DNA of 64,000 bases from Nymphaea colorata (lineage: Eukaryota; Streptophyta; Magnoliopsida; Nymphaeales; Nymphaeaceae): assembly GCF_008831285.2 (NCBI RefSeq), contig NC_045140.1, forward strand, positions 14,309,796 through 14,373,795. The letters run 5' to 3'. This document shows positions 53,224-64,000 of this stretch, piece by piece. Position numbers and translations under genes: made by a program. The first letter of the stretch is position 1; each line of letters starts with the position of its first letter. Under the pieces are notes generated by a model that was given only the letters and a program-made list of their open reading frames with translations, ran no database searches and had not been told where the DNA came from.

Positions 53224-54043
53224 AGAGAGCGACTGGTGGACGAGGTCCGGAGACAGATACAAATAAGCTAGGGTTAGGGTTTTGGCTCCAAAAAGGAAAG
53301 ACAGCGGGAATGAAATTACTTATGAGCCCTCACTTTCTTATGTTAGGTGTCGGATCGTCCGGATCCCGTATGACCCGAATCTGAAATGTTATCTTGAGTA
53401 TCGAATACATTGTTTTAGTATTACACGAATATTTATGTAAAAAAGTTTTGCACTCAAATCAGTTATCGATTTGGAGGGATCCAGTTTTGAGAAAATTCAA
53501 TCTGAACTACAGATTAAACCTGACCCATTTGAAGTATATGAACTTTGTGCTAATGAAAAAATTGAAAACATTGAAACCATTTCAAACCAAATATCCGGAA
53601 CCACTTGTGATCTTGAGCCTTGGTTTTTAGGCCTTCCTTATAAGAGATGAGTCAGGAAATAGTATTTTCACTAAAGGGATACAAGACTGTATTAGTTACA
53701 TCAAATCAGCTTATAGACACTTTACAACTCAAAATGTATCTGGAAAATATTTCACTTTGTATTATGAAAGAAGTGATGTTGGATTTGTTGGTCCAGCCAA
53801 TTCGGCCGCTTCAAAGTTCAAGCTGTTCATTGATGAGGCAGGCAATAGATATCAACAGAACCGTCAAACAATGTTTGAAGTCTCAACTAATTTTGGAAGA
53901 GAACTAAAAACAGGCATGATTCCCTATGAGATAGGGGGGAGGTCGGGTTTCGGCTTTTTTGATGAACGAAAAAATGAAATATTCTTCATACTCACCTAAT
54001 TTTTCCATAAATTTTTCACCCAGAAATCAATTTGTTAATTTGG

Positions 54044-54045
<2 letters not shown>

Positions 54046-54074
<29 letters not shown>
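54046..54074. repeat. (AT)n microsatellite
   Basis: About 14 AT units. Confidence 0.95.
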
Positions 54075-54078
<4 letters not shown>

Positions 54079-54346
54079 CTTCCACTCTATTTTCACACTT
54101 TAAACATAGGATGGTTTTTGTAGATACTATTTATTAATTGAAGGCATCCTCGTTTAAAATTCACTGCAACTCATAAGTTGCATTTTGTGCATCTACTCAG
54201 TTTAATGGATAATTAGTGTTTGAAAAAGATTCAATTGCATATTTTAGCTCATTTATATGTATAATATAAAGCATGATTATGTTAAAATTAAAGATTATCA
54301 AGCCCGACCCAACCCTGACCAGAGGGCCGAAAGACCGACACTCTTA

Positions 54347-55017
54347 GGCCCTGTTTGGATGGAGGGAGAGAGAGATATAGAAAAGGATTGAACAATGCTT
54401 ACGTTTTTTTTTTTTGTATTATTTATATCAAGTTGCATATATATAAAAGGATGCGTGGCTGATGAGTTTAGCTTGAGATGGTTTATACCACTGAAATTTC
54501 TACCTTCTATAACTGAATGACCTAACATCTCATTTTAGTTAGAGAAGGTTATATGTTAATCTTAATAGAGGAGAATGTGAAAGCTTTCCGCCTCTTTTTG
54601 ACACGGTCAAGCACACTCTCCCCTCTTATAATCATAAAACCAATTTTTTTAGGGCTTATTTTCATCAACTAATCAATTCCCAATATGAAGGTGGAATTTG
54701 TATAATACTTTGTTGGGGACCAACTTTGGCTAGTTAATGTGTTGATCATGTCAAAATGCTAAACATGATCAACGACAACTATATTTGTAAACATGGTTGC
54801 ATTGAAAGGCTCAAGTCTATAAGTTCTAAAGGTAAACCTTTTAATTTTTTAAACACTTTTTAATGCTAAGGATATTATTATAAAGTATTATAAATTATAT
54901 GATTTATTTTTGTAGAAACAAAAATGATTTTAACATTTTATTCATTTCTATCCAAACAAACTTTATAATCATCTATTTCTTTTTCATTCATTTTTTTCCT
55001 CCATCTAAACAAAAACC
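54347..55017. mobile_element. PIF/Harbinger-like (Tourist-type) MITE
   Basis: 671 bp starting GGCCCTGTTTGGATGGAGG and ending CCTCCATCTAAACAAAAACC, imperfect terminal inverted repeats of about 20 bp. TTA flanks both ends (54344-54346, 55018-55020), the typical Harbinger target duplication. The GGCCCTGTTTGG terminus is common in Tourist-type elements. No transposase frame inside, so it is non-autonomous. Confidence 0.65.
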
Positions 55018-56364
55018 TTAATTATGGGACCTCAAGAAGCAAGGAAGAAAATAATTAAACCGCCCCAATGTCACAAAGTTTCCACCGTCCTCTTGTCACA
55101 CACCTCAAATTTTAACAAAGATGGCTTATGAAATTTCTTTCTGCCTAGTTAATTTGGGAATTTTATTAGGTGATTTAAAGGCCGACCCTCGGTCGCTTCT
55201 ACCAAAACCCACGGTGGGTTTAAATAGTGGGTCTCACAAGGTTTGAGATCCTGATCAACGCCCAATTTACAAACTTCATCTGCAAATTCCCATTCCAGTA
55301 TTTATTCTTCGTCTCGTTAGGGCACCGCCAAAATTTCGCGCCTCTATATCCTCCTTTTTCTCCTTGTCGAAGCTGGTCGCTAGCTCGCCATCGTCGCCAC
55401 CGCAACCGCCATCACTCTCTTCGCTGCCCGTCGAGGCACCATAGTGAGGAGCCACGGATGCCACTGCATCCCCGTCATCATCCACTGATCTCTCCTCCTG
55501 CTGTGAAAGCCTCTGCATTGCAGGCCGTGAGGAGAAATCACTCGCTACCCGTTTCTCTCTGCGTAAGTTCTCACCGTCATTGCCAGTCTATCTCTTTCTT
55601 TCTTTCTTTCTCTCTCTCTGTGCTGCGTTTGTACGACGATGGTGGTGGCTCCTCACGGCCGCGTCTGCGGGAGAGGGCCTATCTCTCTCTCTCTCCAAAA
55701 ACCCTCTTGTTTCCTAGGCTTCGGCTTCAATCCCGAATGCTAAATTGTTGTTAGGCGCCATGTTTTTCACTTGTAATATAAACAGCAAATGTTTTTTTCC
55801 CCCTAATTTCACGTTAAGTTAAATCACAAGCCTCCTGCCCCTCTTTCGACTATCCATTTCTGCAAGGAAAAACCCTTGGCCTCTCTTCACTCAGCCTCCT
55901 CCTGGTTGACGCCTCTCTCCATCCGAGTTCTCTCCAGGCGACCAAGCAGCCGGTGCCTCTCCGGACGACCAAGTTCCGCAAGGAACAGGTCAGCGGCGGT
56001 CACCATCCTCACCACCCGTAGGTACCTTCCGGCTCTCCCTGTTGCTGCTTTTCATGGAAGGCTGGTCCATTCGTTGTGAATATTGTTCCTTTGCTGATTG
56101 GGTTTTTTCATTTTTGAACTGTTTGAATCACAAGCACTGCAAGATGAGTTGTGGCAAGTGAAATTTGTGAACAGCCATCGCGTAGATGGCAGGAAAACGA
56201 GCGGCTGTTGATTATGGCAGAGCCACTGCCGTCCACAATTGTGGATGGCCGTCCGTCGCGCTTCTCACCTCACCAGTCACCTGCAAAAAAATGCACAGGT
56301 CTTTTATGAACATGCTGTTAAAGAAATCAAAGCCATTAACAAACAAGCTAGCTGACTTAAGTGA

Positions 56365-56491
56365 TATCAAATGACTGAAGAAGACTAGTTTACATGTCCA
56401 CAGTAAATGAAAACACGAAAGCCAATCACAACTGAGTTATCAAATGACTGAAGAAGACTGTAGTTTACATGTCCACAGTAAATGAAAACAC
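56365..56491. repeat. ~52-bp direct repeat with 73-bp period
   Basis: TATCAAATGACTGAAGAAGACT and the following ATGTCCACAGTAAATGAAAACAC occur at 56365-56416 and again from 56438, the second copy with two inserted bases. Confidence 0.85.

Positions 56492-56550
<59 letters not shown>
56492..56550. repeat. Compound (AC)n(AG)n microsatellite
   Basis: A short AC run followed by about 25 AG units directly after a duplicated segment. Confidence 0.95.
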
Positions 56551-56555
<5 letters not shown>

Positions 56556-57102
56556 TTACCTGGATAGCAAAGCCCTTGCGCGTTGGCTCTTTGGCTCCAA
56601 AAATTTCACATGCCTTGCAAGTGCAAAGACTCATTGTCACTCTTTGCAACCTTCAGTGTTGTTTGGTTTCTTTGAATTTTGTTGAAGAAATTCCTGAAGA
56701 TTTTCAGTTCAAAGTAGGCACTGGTTCTCAATCTGTTGTGAATGCATTGTCTCTTATCTTCTTTATTGACAGCATTAGACAACATTGGATTGATTCATTT
56801 TCAATTCAAACTGCTTGATACTTTCATCCATATTAGCATCCTTGTAACTTAGCATAGATATAGATATAGATATTTCATTTGACATATAAAGCTATCTTGA
56901 TGCCTTGATTACTTGTTTAAAATGATCATGTCATACTGTCCTATTTCAGGATTTTTGTCACTCTTTCTAATACCTAAATATGTGCTTAAGGAAATTGATG
57001 CTCAAGGATAATTTTTCCAAAAATTCTATTGATTGGTTCTTCATACTAGAGAAATAACCTTGTTTTTACTTATTAGTATAATGTTGTAATGTTGATATGA
57101 AT

Positions 57103-57105
<3 letters not shown>

Positions 57106-57134
<29 letters not shown>
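57106..57134. repeat. (TA)n microsatellite
   Basis: About 14 TA units. Confidence 0.95.
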
Positions 57135-57138
<4 letters not shown>

Positions 57139-58792
57139 GTGCACATGCACACGCAGAGTGATTTGTACTTGCTTGTGCAACACATTGTTTAGATTTAATG
57201 TTTGAGACATCAGCAAGATGAATATATGCAAGCAAGCCTTAGAAAAAGGAAAGACAATTACTACATTTATATACGGGCAGAAGATGAAAATGTAATTCTA
57301 TCCTGTATATGGATGGTTCAAATGAAGATCCTTTGTCTACTTCTGATGAAGACGACGATGATGAGAACATTTGAATTTTAAACTTTGTTTAAACTTATTG
57401 GCATCTGTATTAAGAAGATGATTTTTCTTGAGTACTTGTTCATCTAGTTTACATGAAATTTGAAAACTCTGTCTTTTTATATTGTTCACTTGAATTTTTG
57501 TTTATTTAGTTGTTCTTTTAGTTGATATTATTGTCTCATTCTTCATTTTACAGTTATGGTTGTCCAATGTGAATGTTAAATACATTATGTAATATGGTTT
57601 GGTTTCTGTTGTAGATGATCTATGCATAGAAGGTATTAGGTGTTGTTTAGGATAGGTCGTTTGGGGCTCATAATAAATCTTTTCATGTAGAAAGTATTGT
57701 TACGACAGGTCGATTTAGGGATTGCCCCACATTTTTTCAGTTATTTTCATTTTTGAATATCATTTTCTGATTGAGGATTATAAAATGTATGTGCATGTAC
57801 TAATGTGTATATGGTGTTGTAAATGACAATTAGCATAAGCAAATATGTTTCTTCATGTTGTTCTTTACTTACATATTTGTTATTTTAATAGTTGTTCTTA
57901 ATTTTAACATTATTTTTATGGATGCTATATACTTTATAATTTTGTTCGTGAAGCTTATGCTTCGCTTCAGCTCGGAACTTTTCACCTCACTTCACAGGCT
58001 TAGCGCTTTGCTTTGCTTCATCGCATTTAACAACATTGATGCTAATCATGACCCTAACACTACGCAGTCTTGCTCTCCCGCATATTTCATTTTTCGGTTT
58101 TAGCTCTGCATTTGCCAGTGCTCCCTCTGCCTGCAGATGGAGCCACTGCCTCTGGATGCCATTGCCGTCTTCTTTTGCTGCTCTCCCATCCAAGCACTTT
58201 TAACTCTCCATTTTTGTGTTAATTTTCTGCGTGACTGAACTGAGAACTGTTCATCTGTGTGTTGATTATCTGTTTGAGTCGATGTGAGATTGTTCATGAA
58301 TTTCTATGCAAGTTAACATTTGCTTGTTGCTCTCTGTGTTATGGTTTCCTGGGTTCTGATAGAACATTTGTGATTGGAAGTATTTGCTCCCTCTGCTGTT
58401 TTTTTTCAGTGCGGTGCTGCTTATGGAACAATTATACTATAGTCGGTCTTGCTTCTGTTGAATTAGCAAATGCAAGAACCAAATAATTGAAAGCACTCAA
58501 AGCTCATTTATTCCAATAAAAAAGTAATGAAAAGATGTGTTTCTTACTGCGGATGCAGGAAAGAGAAGCTTGCGTCTCAAAGTTGCCTTGCTGGCTATTC
58601 TCGTGGCAATTGCCAATATTTCGCCATTGCAAACAATAGACACAAAACTCAAAAGTGCCTTCGGAGGACAGACGCAATATTGGCGTGAAACTTCCGAAGA
58701 TTACGAGATCCTTGCTTCAGCTCCTTGTTTCCACTACGAACACAGCTGAAATTTGCCAAGACATTGTTCAGCTTCCGTGAAGGAGAAGATCG

Positions 58793-61700
58793 ATGGAGAA
58801 AGCAATCGCGAAGGGCGACAAGGAGGTAGACCCTTCTTCTTCTTCATCATCTTATTCTTCCTTTAGGAAACCTGGAACTGGGAAATATCCAAACATGTTC
58901 TTCTTGTTTCTTTTCTCTTTTCCCTTGCAAACAGGTCCTTGTCAAGATTGTGAAAGTATGCCAAACACAGAATATGAAGGGTTCTGAGGGAGGATGGAAG
59001 GAATTCCTCAGCACTCACGACTCCAAATTCGGTTCGTGCCTAGGTGACCCCACGAGGAGGTCTGTGGACATCTTGGTTGCATTTCTTAAGACGTTTACAA
59101 ATGAAGAAGATATGAAGGTAGTGTTCAGATTTCATCATTAGGTGTGTTATTGATAGGTGCATGCTTCTTATATGGTTACGCTGAATTTTGGATGCATCCA
59201 TCTGTTGCCTGGGGGACTCGAGACTATCGCTGTATTGAGTACCAAACAGTATAAACCAATACTAGTAGTTGCTCTTTTGGATGCACTGTTACACTCAAAT
59301 GTTCCCTAAAAGAATACCTTCGTACTCATTTATCTGAGGAATGTAGATAACGGGAGATGTTGTTGCCTTTGTAGTCTACTAGCATGTATCTCATTCTTTA
59401 TGTTGTTAACGAGCAGGTTTATTGCATTTGCATTGTTGATTTACTAAGAAATTGTCTTGTGCAACTTCCCAAATTACCCTGCTGTACGGAATGTGGATAA
59501 GTGGCTGGATTGACCTACCTGGCTATGCTTGGTTTGTATGCTTTGTTATATTTAAGATGATACAAAATTCCATTTTGAAAACAGCTTTTCACTAAGGTCA
59601 TAAAGATGCACGAGAACCAGAAGACAATGGAAGAGCTTATAAAGAGCGCTGGGCACAGAGAATCTCCAGAGCAGGTATTCTTGGAATGCAAGTCACCATT
59701 CTTGTGAAAGGGATCCCCTAGCTGATTGATCCAAAACATGCCAAACTTTGATTGTTGATTTTTTTTGCTTGTTTTACTGCATTGTCACATGCTTAAAATT
59801 GTTATAAAACCAATAATTTTTTTACAAGGTCCTTTGCAGTTTGTTGATATTTGCATCTATTGCACACAACTAAATGTAGGCCTTGAATCTGATGCCCTCC
59901 ATGTTCATGTGTTCTTTTTTCTCGTGGTTGTTGTTCAGCTCAGATGTTCTTTGATTGGACCTATAAAGAAGAGAGGCACATGAATTCTTTGGCAAATGGG
60001 GAGTCCTTTCTGTAGAGATGGTGTTTTCTACTAGGTGGGCTGTTTGATTGCCTCCAAATATTGTACGTAGGGCAGCCATTTGTGTCACAAGATGTTTTAA
60101 GTTGGATAGTTGGATCATGAGATCCTCACTTGGTAGAATGCTACAGTTGTATAAGGTAGAGTAGGAATGGGCTGTTGACTTTCATGGAGCAGGTTGGGCT
60201 TCATTCATGTTTACATGGTATCCAGACAGTTGTTCATTCATGTTTGCTAGGAGAATCAGGAGTCTCTGTTTACTTTCACAATTGTGAGGATGAGGATTAA
60301 ATCTAATGTTATGGAGAATGTTGGCTATAGAGATTGTTCTTATCACATTAAGTGCAACACAATAATGGTCTGTGGGGGAAAACCTACTTCATTAGGGTGG
60401 TCTATATATGTCAGGCCACTTAGGAATGTCTATATGGTATTCACATTAGCAGCCTGTGCACCGTTCTTGTCCTCTACTAAGGTGTTAGTTTTTGTCATTT
60501 TCAGTTATTTCATTATTCTGATTTCTTGATACAAGTTCTTCAAGATTTCTATAAAAGGATTCAGGCAAAAGTATTGTCTCATGGCCCAGCTGGAAAGTGA
60601 TGATGCATTATTTTTTCTCATCTATGAACATTACATAAATGTTCTTTGGTTACTTTTTGGTTTAAATTATTGGTGATGTACTATTGGTTTTATGGACTTT
60701 GCTCCACCTTCATCACTCATAATGACTTCATTTCTTTCTTCCCCCTCTAGTTGTAACCTTTAATTTGTTCCTGTGGCAGAGCAGAGGCTGGTCTGTCTGA
60801 CATATAGTCATCCACTCTATCCAAAATACTACTCCTTGCCTTCTTATAATGAGGTTTGGTTCAACATGCATGTTCTTCTTAAGTTAGATGTTTTCTTTTC
60901 TTGTTCTTAAACTGGTATTTTGATGTTATTGTTATGCTGCCTATGTTTCATTTCCGTGGAAAGGAAAAGAAGAAATTATATAATGAATTCGCTTTTAATT
61001 GTTTTAGTCAGTCTATTTGATCTGTTATGTGTATCTAGAGTTGCATCATAGTTTCTTGTAACTATACGGGAAATTGATATGATGCACCTGGTGTAGTTAT
61101 TACTAATCAGGCTGTAAACTTGGTATTCCTCATGTGTCTTATCTTATGGTATGGTACAGGGTAGATCTTGCATCTCTCCTTCAAAACAGAAAAAATAGCA
61201 ACTGATTTATTTGTTTATTTATTTTGTGGAACTTGAAGTTACATAAATTCCTGGGGCCCAAGTATTAAGTTATCATGAAAGCATTCAGACACATCTATGT
61301 TTTAACTTTTGAGGTAAAAGAGTAAATTTGGGGCTGATTTTATGCAACAAAATTAGGGATTTTCATGGTTTTCTTTATATGAGCCTATATATCCTTCTGT
61401 CCTACGAAACAAAGAAATCCATGTTTTATGACCATGAAGTTGTTTCAGTACTCCAACGAGTAAGCCATACCCAATAAAATTTATGTAGTTGGTGCTCATT
61501 TAAATATTAAAGGCATTTTAAGTTGTTAATTATGTCGAATGAAAACATGCATGTTTCACATAGGATATACTTGTTACTTAGTTATGTTTATGCAATTCAA
61601 GTGCTTGTTTTCCTAGATATTTTAATTTTTTATTTGTTTTTCTTTTTTGAAAATTTTAACATGAAAATATTCGTATTGTATTGTTTGGCAATAGAACGTG

Positions 61701-64000
61701 TTTTACGGTATTATTGGGTCTATGCATTGAAAGTGCTCTGTTTGGAGACTAAGGTAAAAAAAAAAAAAAAATCCAATGATGGCTGTGTACAAGGAGATCA
61801 AACTTTATGGCAGTTCTCAGGATACTCAGTGGTTTATGTTACCCACTTTCTAATGAACATCTTGTGAGGAGCTTTAATTCCATAACTCAGCATTTCTTAT
61901 TTGTTTTTCTAACAGAAAGGATAGAAATAAACATAAGTCCTTTATGAAAACCATGCCATGGATTTTTTTCTTGCAGTCAGTTTAAACATTCTCTAGGAAG
62001 AGTTGTATCCTCAGAAATTGAAGATTTCTTTTCTGTAGCTAGAATAGTTATGCAATTCATGTTTCTCTGGTGAGACTGCATGCTCCCCTTCACTTTGATA
62101 CTTCTTGTCATTCTCACATTTTGATTGTTCGTTCTTTGGGTTAGAAAAGTTTCTTTTGTATTTGTCCTACCATACAAGTGCATGGGATTTGCCTTTAGTA
62201 AATGCAGCTCCGATGTGATTTACATTACTGCATGAGATTAAATTGACTTAATATAGCAGGAATGGGTTGTCACGAGGATGGGCAAATATTCCAAGATATT
62301 ACGCTCAAAGTCAATGATTGCTATTGATTGTGAGATGGTACTTTGTGAAGATGGTACAGAGGCAGTGGTGAAAGTGTGTGCAGTGGATGAGGACATGGAG
62401 GTATAGTTCTTACAGGCAGTCTGCCGTTAGATATTTAAGGGTCTTTTTATCTATTGATGGCTCCAGTGAAATTTATTAAATGTAAATAACAGAATTTTCT
62501 GTCAGATTTTTTTTTTTCCTAACTTTCATTTGATTAGGACCTTTTTATCTTCTACTTAAAAGAGTTCATGGTTTCTAGGTTAAGCTGGATGTTTTGGTAA
62601 ATCCCATGAAGGCAGTTTCTGACTATCGAACTGACATCACTGGGGTCTCAGCTTGTGATCTGGAAGGAGTCACTCTTTGCCTAAGTGATGTGCAGGTATC
62701 TGTATGCTTGCTGGATCTAGCAGCCTAAATGATCTTTATCTTGATATTTCTTGCATCGACTAAGCTGTTCCATCAAGAAAATGGTTCTGAGAAATTTTGA
62801 GAAATTTGAGAATGTACAAAGTGCGCCAACTTTCTATTCTCTGTTGCGTGGATGATATTTCTACTTGTGATTCCTAACCTGTTTTTTGCTCTCCCTTCCT
62901 CTCTCACATAAGCAAGAGCTATGGGGCTTACACTTCAGACGCTAAATTGTCAGCTGTTATTTTTCTTCTAATTTTTGTTCATTCAGTCGTTTCCTGCTTT
63001 GTGCAGAAAACTATGAAGAAACTATTAAAACCAGGAACTATATTAGTGGGCCATAGCCTGCATCATGATTTAGAGGGTATTATTCTTTCTTTGCTTCTAT
63101 CCGATAAATTCATGAAAATAATCATGTGCCTGTTTTGGTGATTGGATCTACCCTTCATATTTAACTTGCACGTAGTTTGAGTTACCATTTTTGCTTTATT
63201 TTGCAGCATTAAGAATTGATCATAGAAGAGTCATTGATACTTCTTTTATCTTCACTTGTCTGGACAAACCTAGCTACTATACACCCAGTTTGAATAATTT
63301 GTGCAAGGTAAGCTCCTTAGCATTGGTACTTCTTTATGACATGATTCCATTGTTCATTTAAAGCAATAGATTTTTTTATGCGTTTGATATTTTAGTCGTA
63401 GTGAAACAGTAGGATGCAAGGCGTTGTGTTTTTGTATCTTACACTAAATATTTGATTCATCGTATGTCACACATGGCAATGTTTTTTCCTTTTCCAGTCT
63501 ATTTTAGGTTATTACATACGAGAAGAGGGTGCTCCACATGTCTGTCTAGATGATGCACGTGGCTCAATGAAGCTTGTCAAGGCCAAGCTAGAGCATGGTT
63601 TTAATGACCCCATTGTCATTCCTAGTAAAAATGTTGGTTCTGAAGTATCTGCTGTTCTTATTCGTTATTAGCTTTTCTGTATTATTTCCTAATGTACTTG
63701 TTGAATATGGTAGTTGCCAAAAACAGAACTGGTGAAGTTGCTGCTTCATAATATACCTATGGTGGTTTCTTGCCAAGAACTGCGGAAAATATTTCCTGAT
63801 GAATGTGCTGTTGAAATTGAGGTCTCATCTTGCTTCCAGTTAGAAATAATCTTTTCTTGTCCCCTAGATTTTTCCATGTAGTTTTGTTTAATTATGCTGG
63901 GTACTTCTTTTCCTGGCAGGCTACACTGCGTTCTAAAGGTTCAAAAAATTCCACATTCGCAATTTTTAAGTCGTCTAGAGAGGCAAATGAAGCATTTGAA
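58793..64000 (+). CDS. SDN: Small-RNA-degrading nuclease (SDN1/2/3 type, DEDDh 3'-5' exonuclease), 3' end beyond window
   Basis: Eleven exons are visible: 58793-58825, 58935-59117, 59585-59674, 60785-60853, 62260-62400, 62579-62695, 63007-63076, 63207-63307, 63498-63644, 63714-63821 and 63920-64000, all with GT-AG introns and in phase, giving 380 residues so far. Arabidopsis SDN1-3 trim mature miRNAs and other short single-stranded RNAs from the 3' end. The N-terminal part has the family block GSEGGWKEFL ... DPTRRSVDILVAFLKTF (exon 2). The exonuclease fold carries motif I AIDCEM (D148, E150), motif II VGHSLHHDL (D232) and motif III HVCLDDA (H282, D287), so the full DEDDh set is present. The stretch PSLNNLCK before SILGY is also conserved. 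Exons 10-11 enter the C-terminal region (LLLHNIP..., FKSSREANEAFE), which resembles the RNA-binding tail of the family. Exon 1 is only 33 bp; the start matches family N-termini in position. Confidence 0.93.

Larger units (their letters stand above)
51989..54343. other. Intergenic; no gene recognised
   Basis: Short frames only. Two adjoining + frames at 53394-53630 and 53647-53907 show no recognisable domain. Microsatellites at 53191-53222 and 54046-54074. Confidence 0.4.
55021..58792. other. Upstream region of the SDN gene; no separate gene established
   Basis: From 55300 to 56080 the sequence is GC- and CT-rich, with a TTTC/CT microsatellite near 55590-55618, and resembles 5' ends of plant transcripts. 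It could contain an upstream untranslated exon of the SDN gene; a plausible acceptor (GGATGCAG) at 58558 would begin a 5' UTR exon running to the start codon. Also present: a ~73 bp-period duplication (56365-56491), (AC)n(AG)n at 56492-56550 and (TA)n at 57106-57134. The region 56600-58500 is AT-rich with nothing recognised. Confidence 0.35.

Noticed and set aside
53394-53999. Three neighbouring + frames as a possible degraded gene
   Set aside because: No recognisable motifs, atypical composition for coding sequence, and no consistent splice connection.
55227-55754. 175-codon + frame as a gene
   Set aside because: The first part reads like chance AT-rich frame and the rest is CT-rich low complexity. 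More likely untranslated leader or intergenic.
57309-57374. Short + frame ending in an acidic tail (DPLSTSDEDDDDENI), reminiscent of hAT transposase ends
   Set aside because: Only 21 codons, with no linked upstream exon or hAT dimerisation motif found. Too little to call.
1-64000. CRISPR arrays, bacterial operons, rRNA or tRNA genes
   Set aside because: None seen. The tRNA-like sequences are 12-20 base primer binding sites of retrotransposons, not genes.

Overview
This window is nuclear DNA of a flowering plant. The genes have short GT-AG introns, and most of the left half is LTR retrotransposons of plant-specific lineages: a chromodomain Ty3/gypsy element, a Tat/Ogre-like Ty3/gypsy element with an extra archaeal-type RNase H and a plant-mobile-domain ORF, and a Ty1/copia element. 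A run of exactly 100 Ns (14518-14617) marks a scaffold join, and the near-exclusive single-base indel differences between the two long gypsy LTRs look like long-read assembly noise. The species cannot be named from the sequence alone.

Layout. (1) 1-13314: a nearly complete chromovirus on the + strand with 3.9 kb LTRs and one unbroken 1721-codon gag-pol frame that runs into its 3' LTR. (2) 13315-14517: GC-rich junk carrying three tandem and one inverted copy of a ~200 bp repeat, then the assembly gap. (3) 14618-27657: a Tat-lineage element on the - strand. From its 5' end (high coordinates) it has a 3.83 kb LTR, a primer site, a plant-mobile-domain ORF, gag-protease with a C-terminal G-patch, and pol (RT, two RNase H domains, integrase) broken by one frameshift; its 3' LTR is not seen. 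(4) 27658-32916: an intact copia element on the - strand with identical 312 bp LTRs and a GTATG target duplication, inserted exactly at the outer edge of the Tat LTR. (5) 32917-43077: no convincing gene; a copia LTR remnant, a hairpin-forming repeat, short duplications and microsatellites. (6) 43078-44882 (-): a two-exon secreted proline-rich leucine-rich-repeat protein. (7) 44883-58792: intergenic DNA with a 37 bp minisatellite, two small fold-back sequences and a Harbinger-like MITE. (8) 58793-64000 (+): the first eleven coding exons of a small-RNA-degrading nuclease (SDN1/2/3 type), running off the right edge.

Only two host genes are supported: the cell-wall LRR protein and the SDN exonuclease. 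They have no visible functional link. The most interesting material is in the transposons: a plant-mobile-domain protein carried in front of gag, a G-patch fused to the retroelement protease, paired stem-loops in a gag leader, and dense TTGAC (W-box core) clusters in the LTRs of two unrelated gypsy lineages, which raises the possibility of shared WRKY-type stress control.
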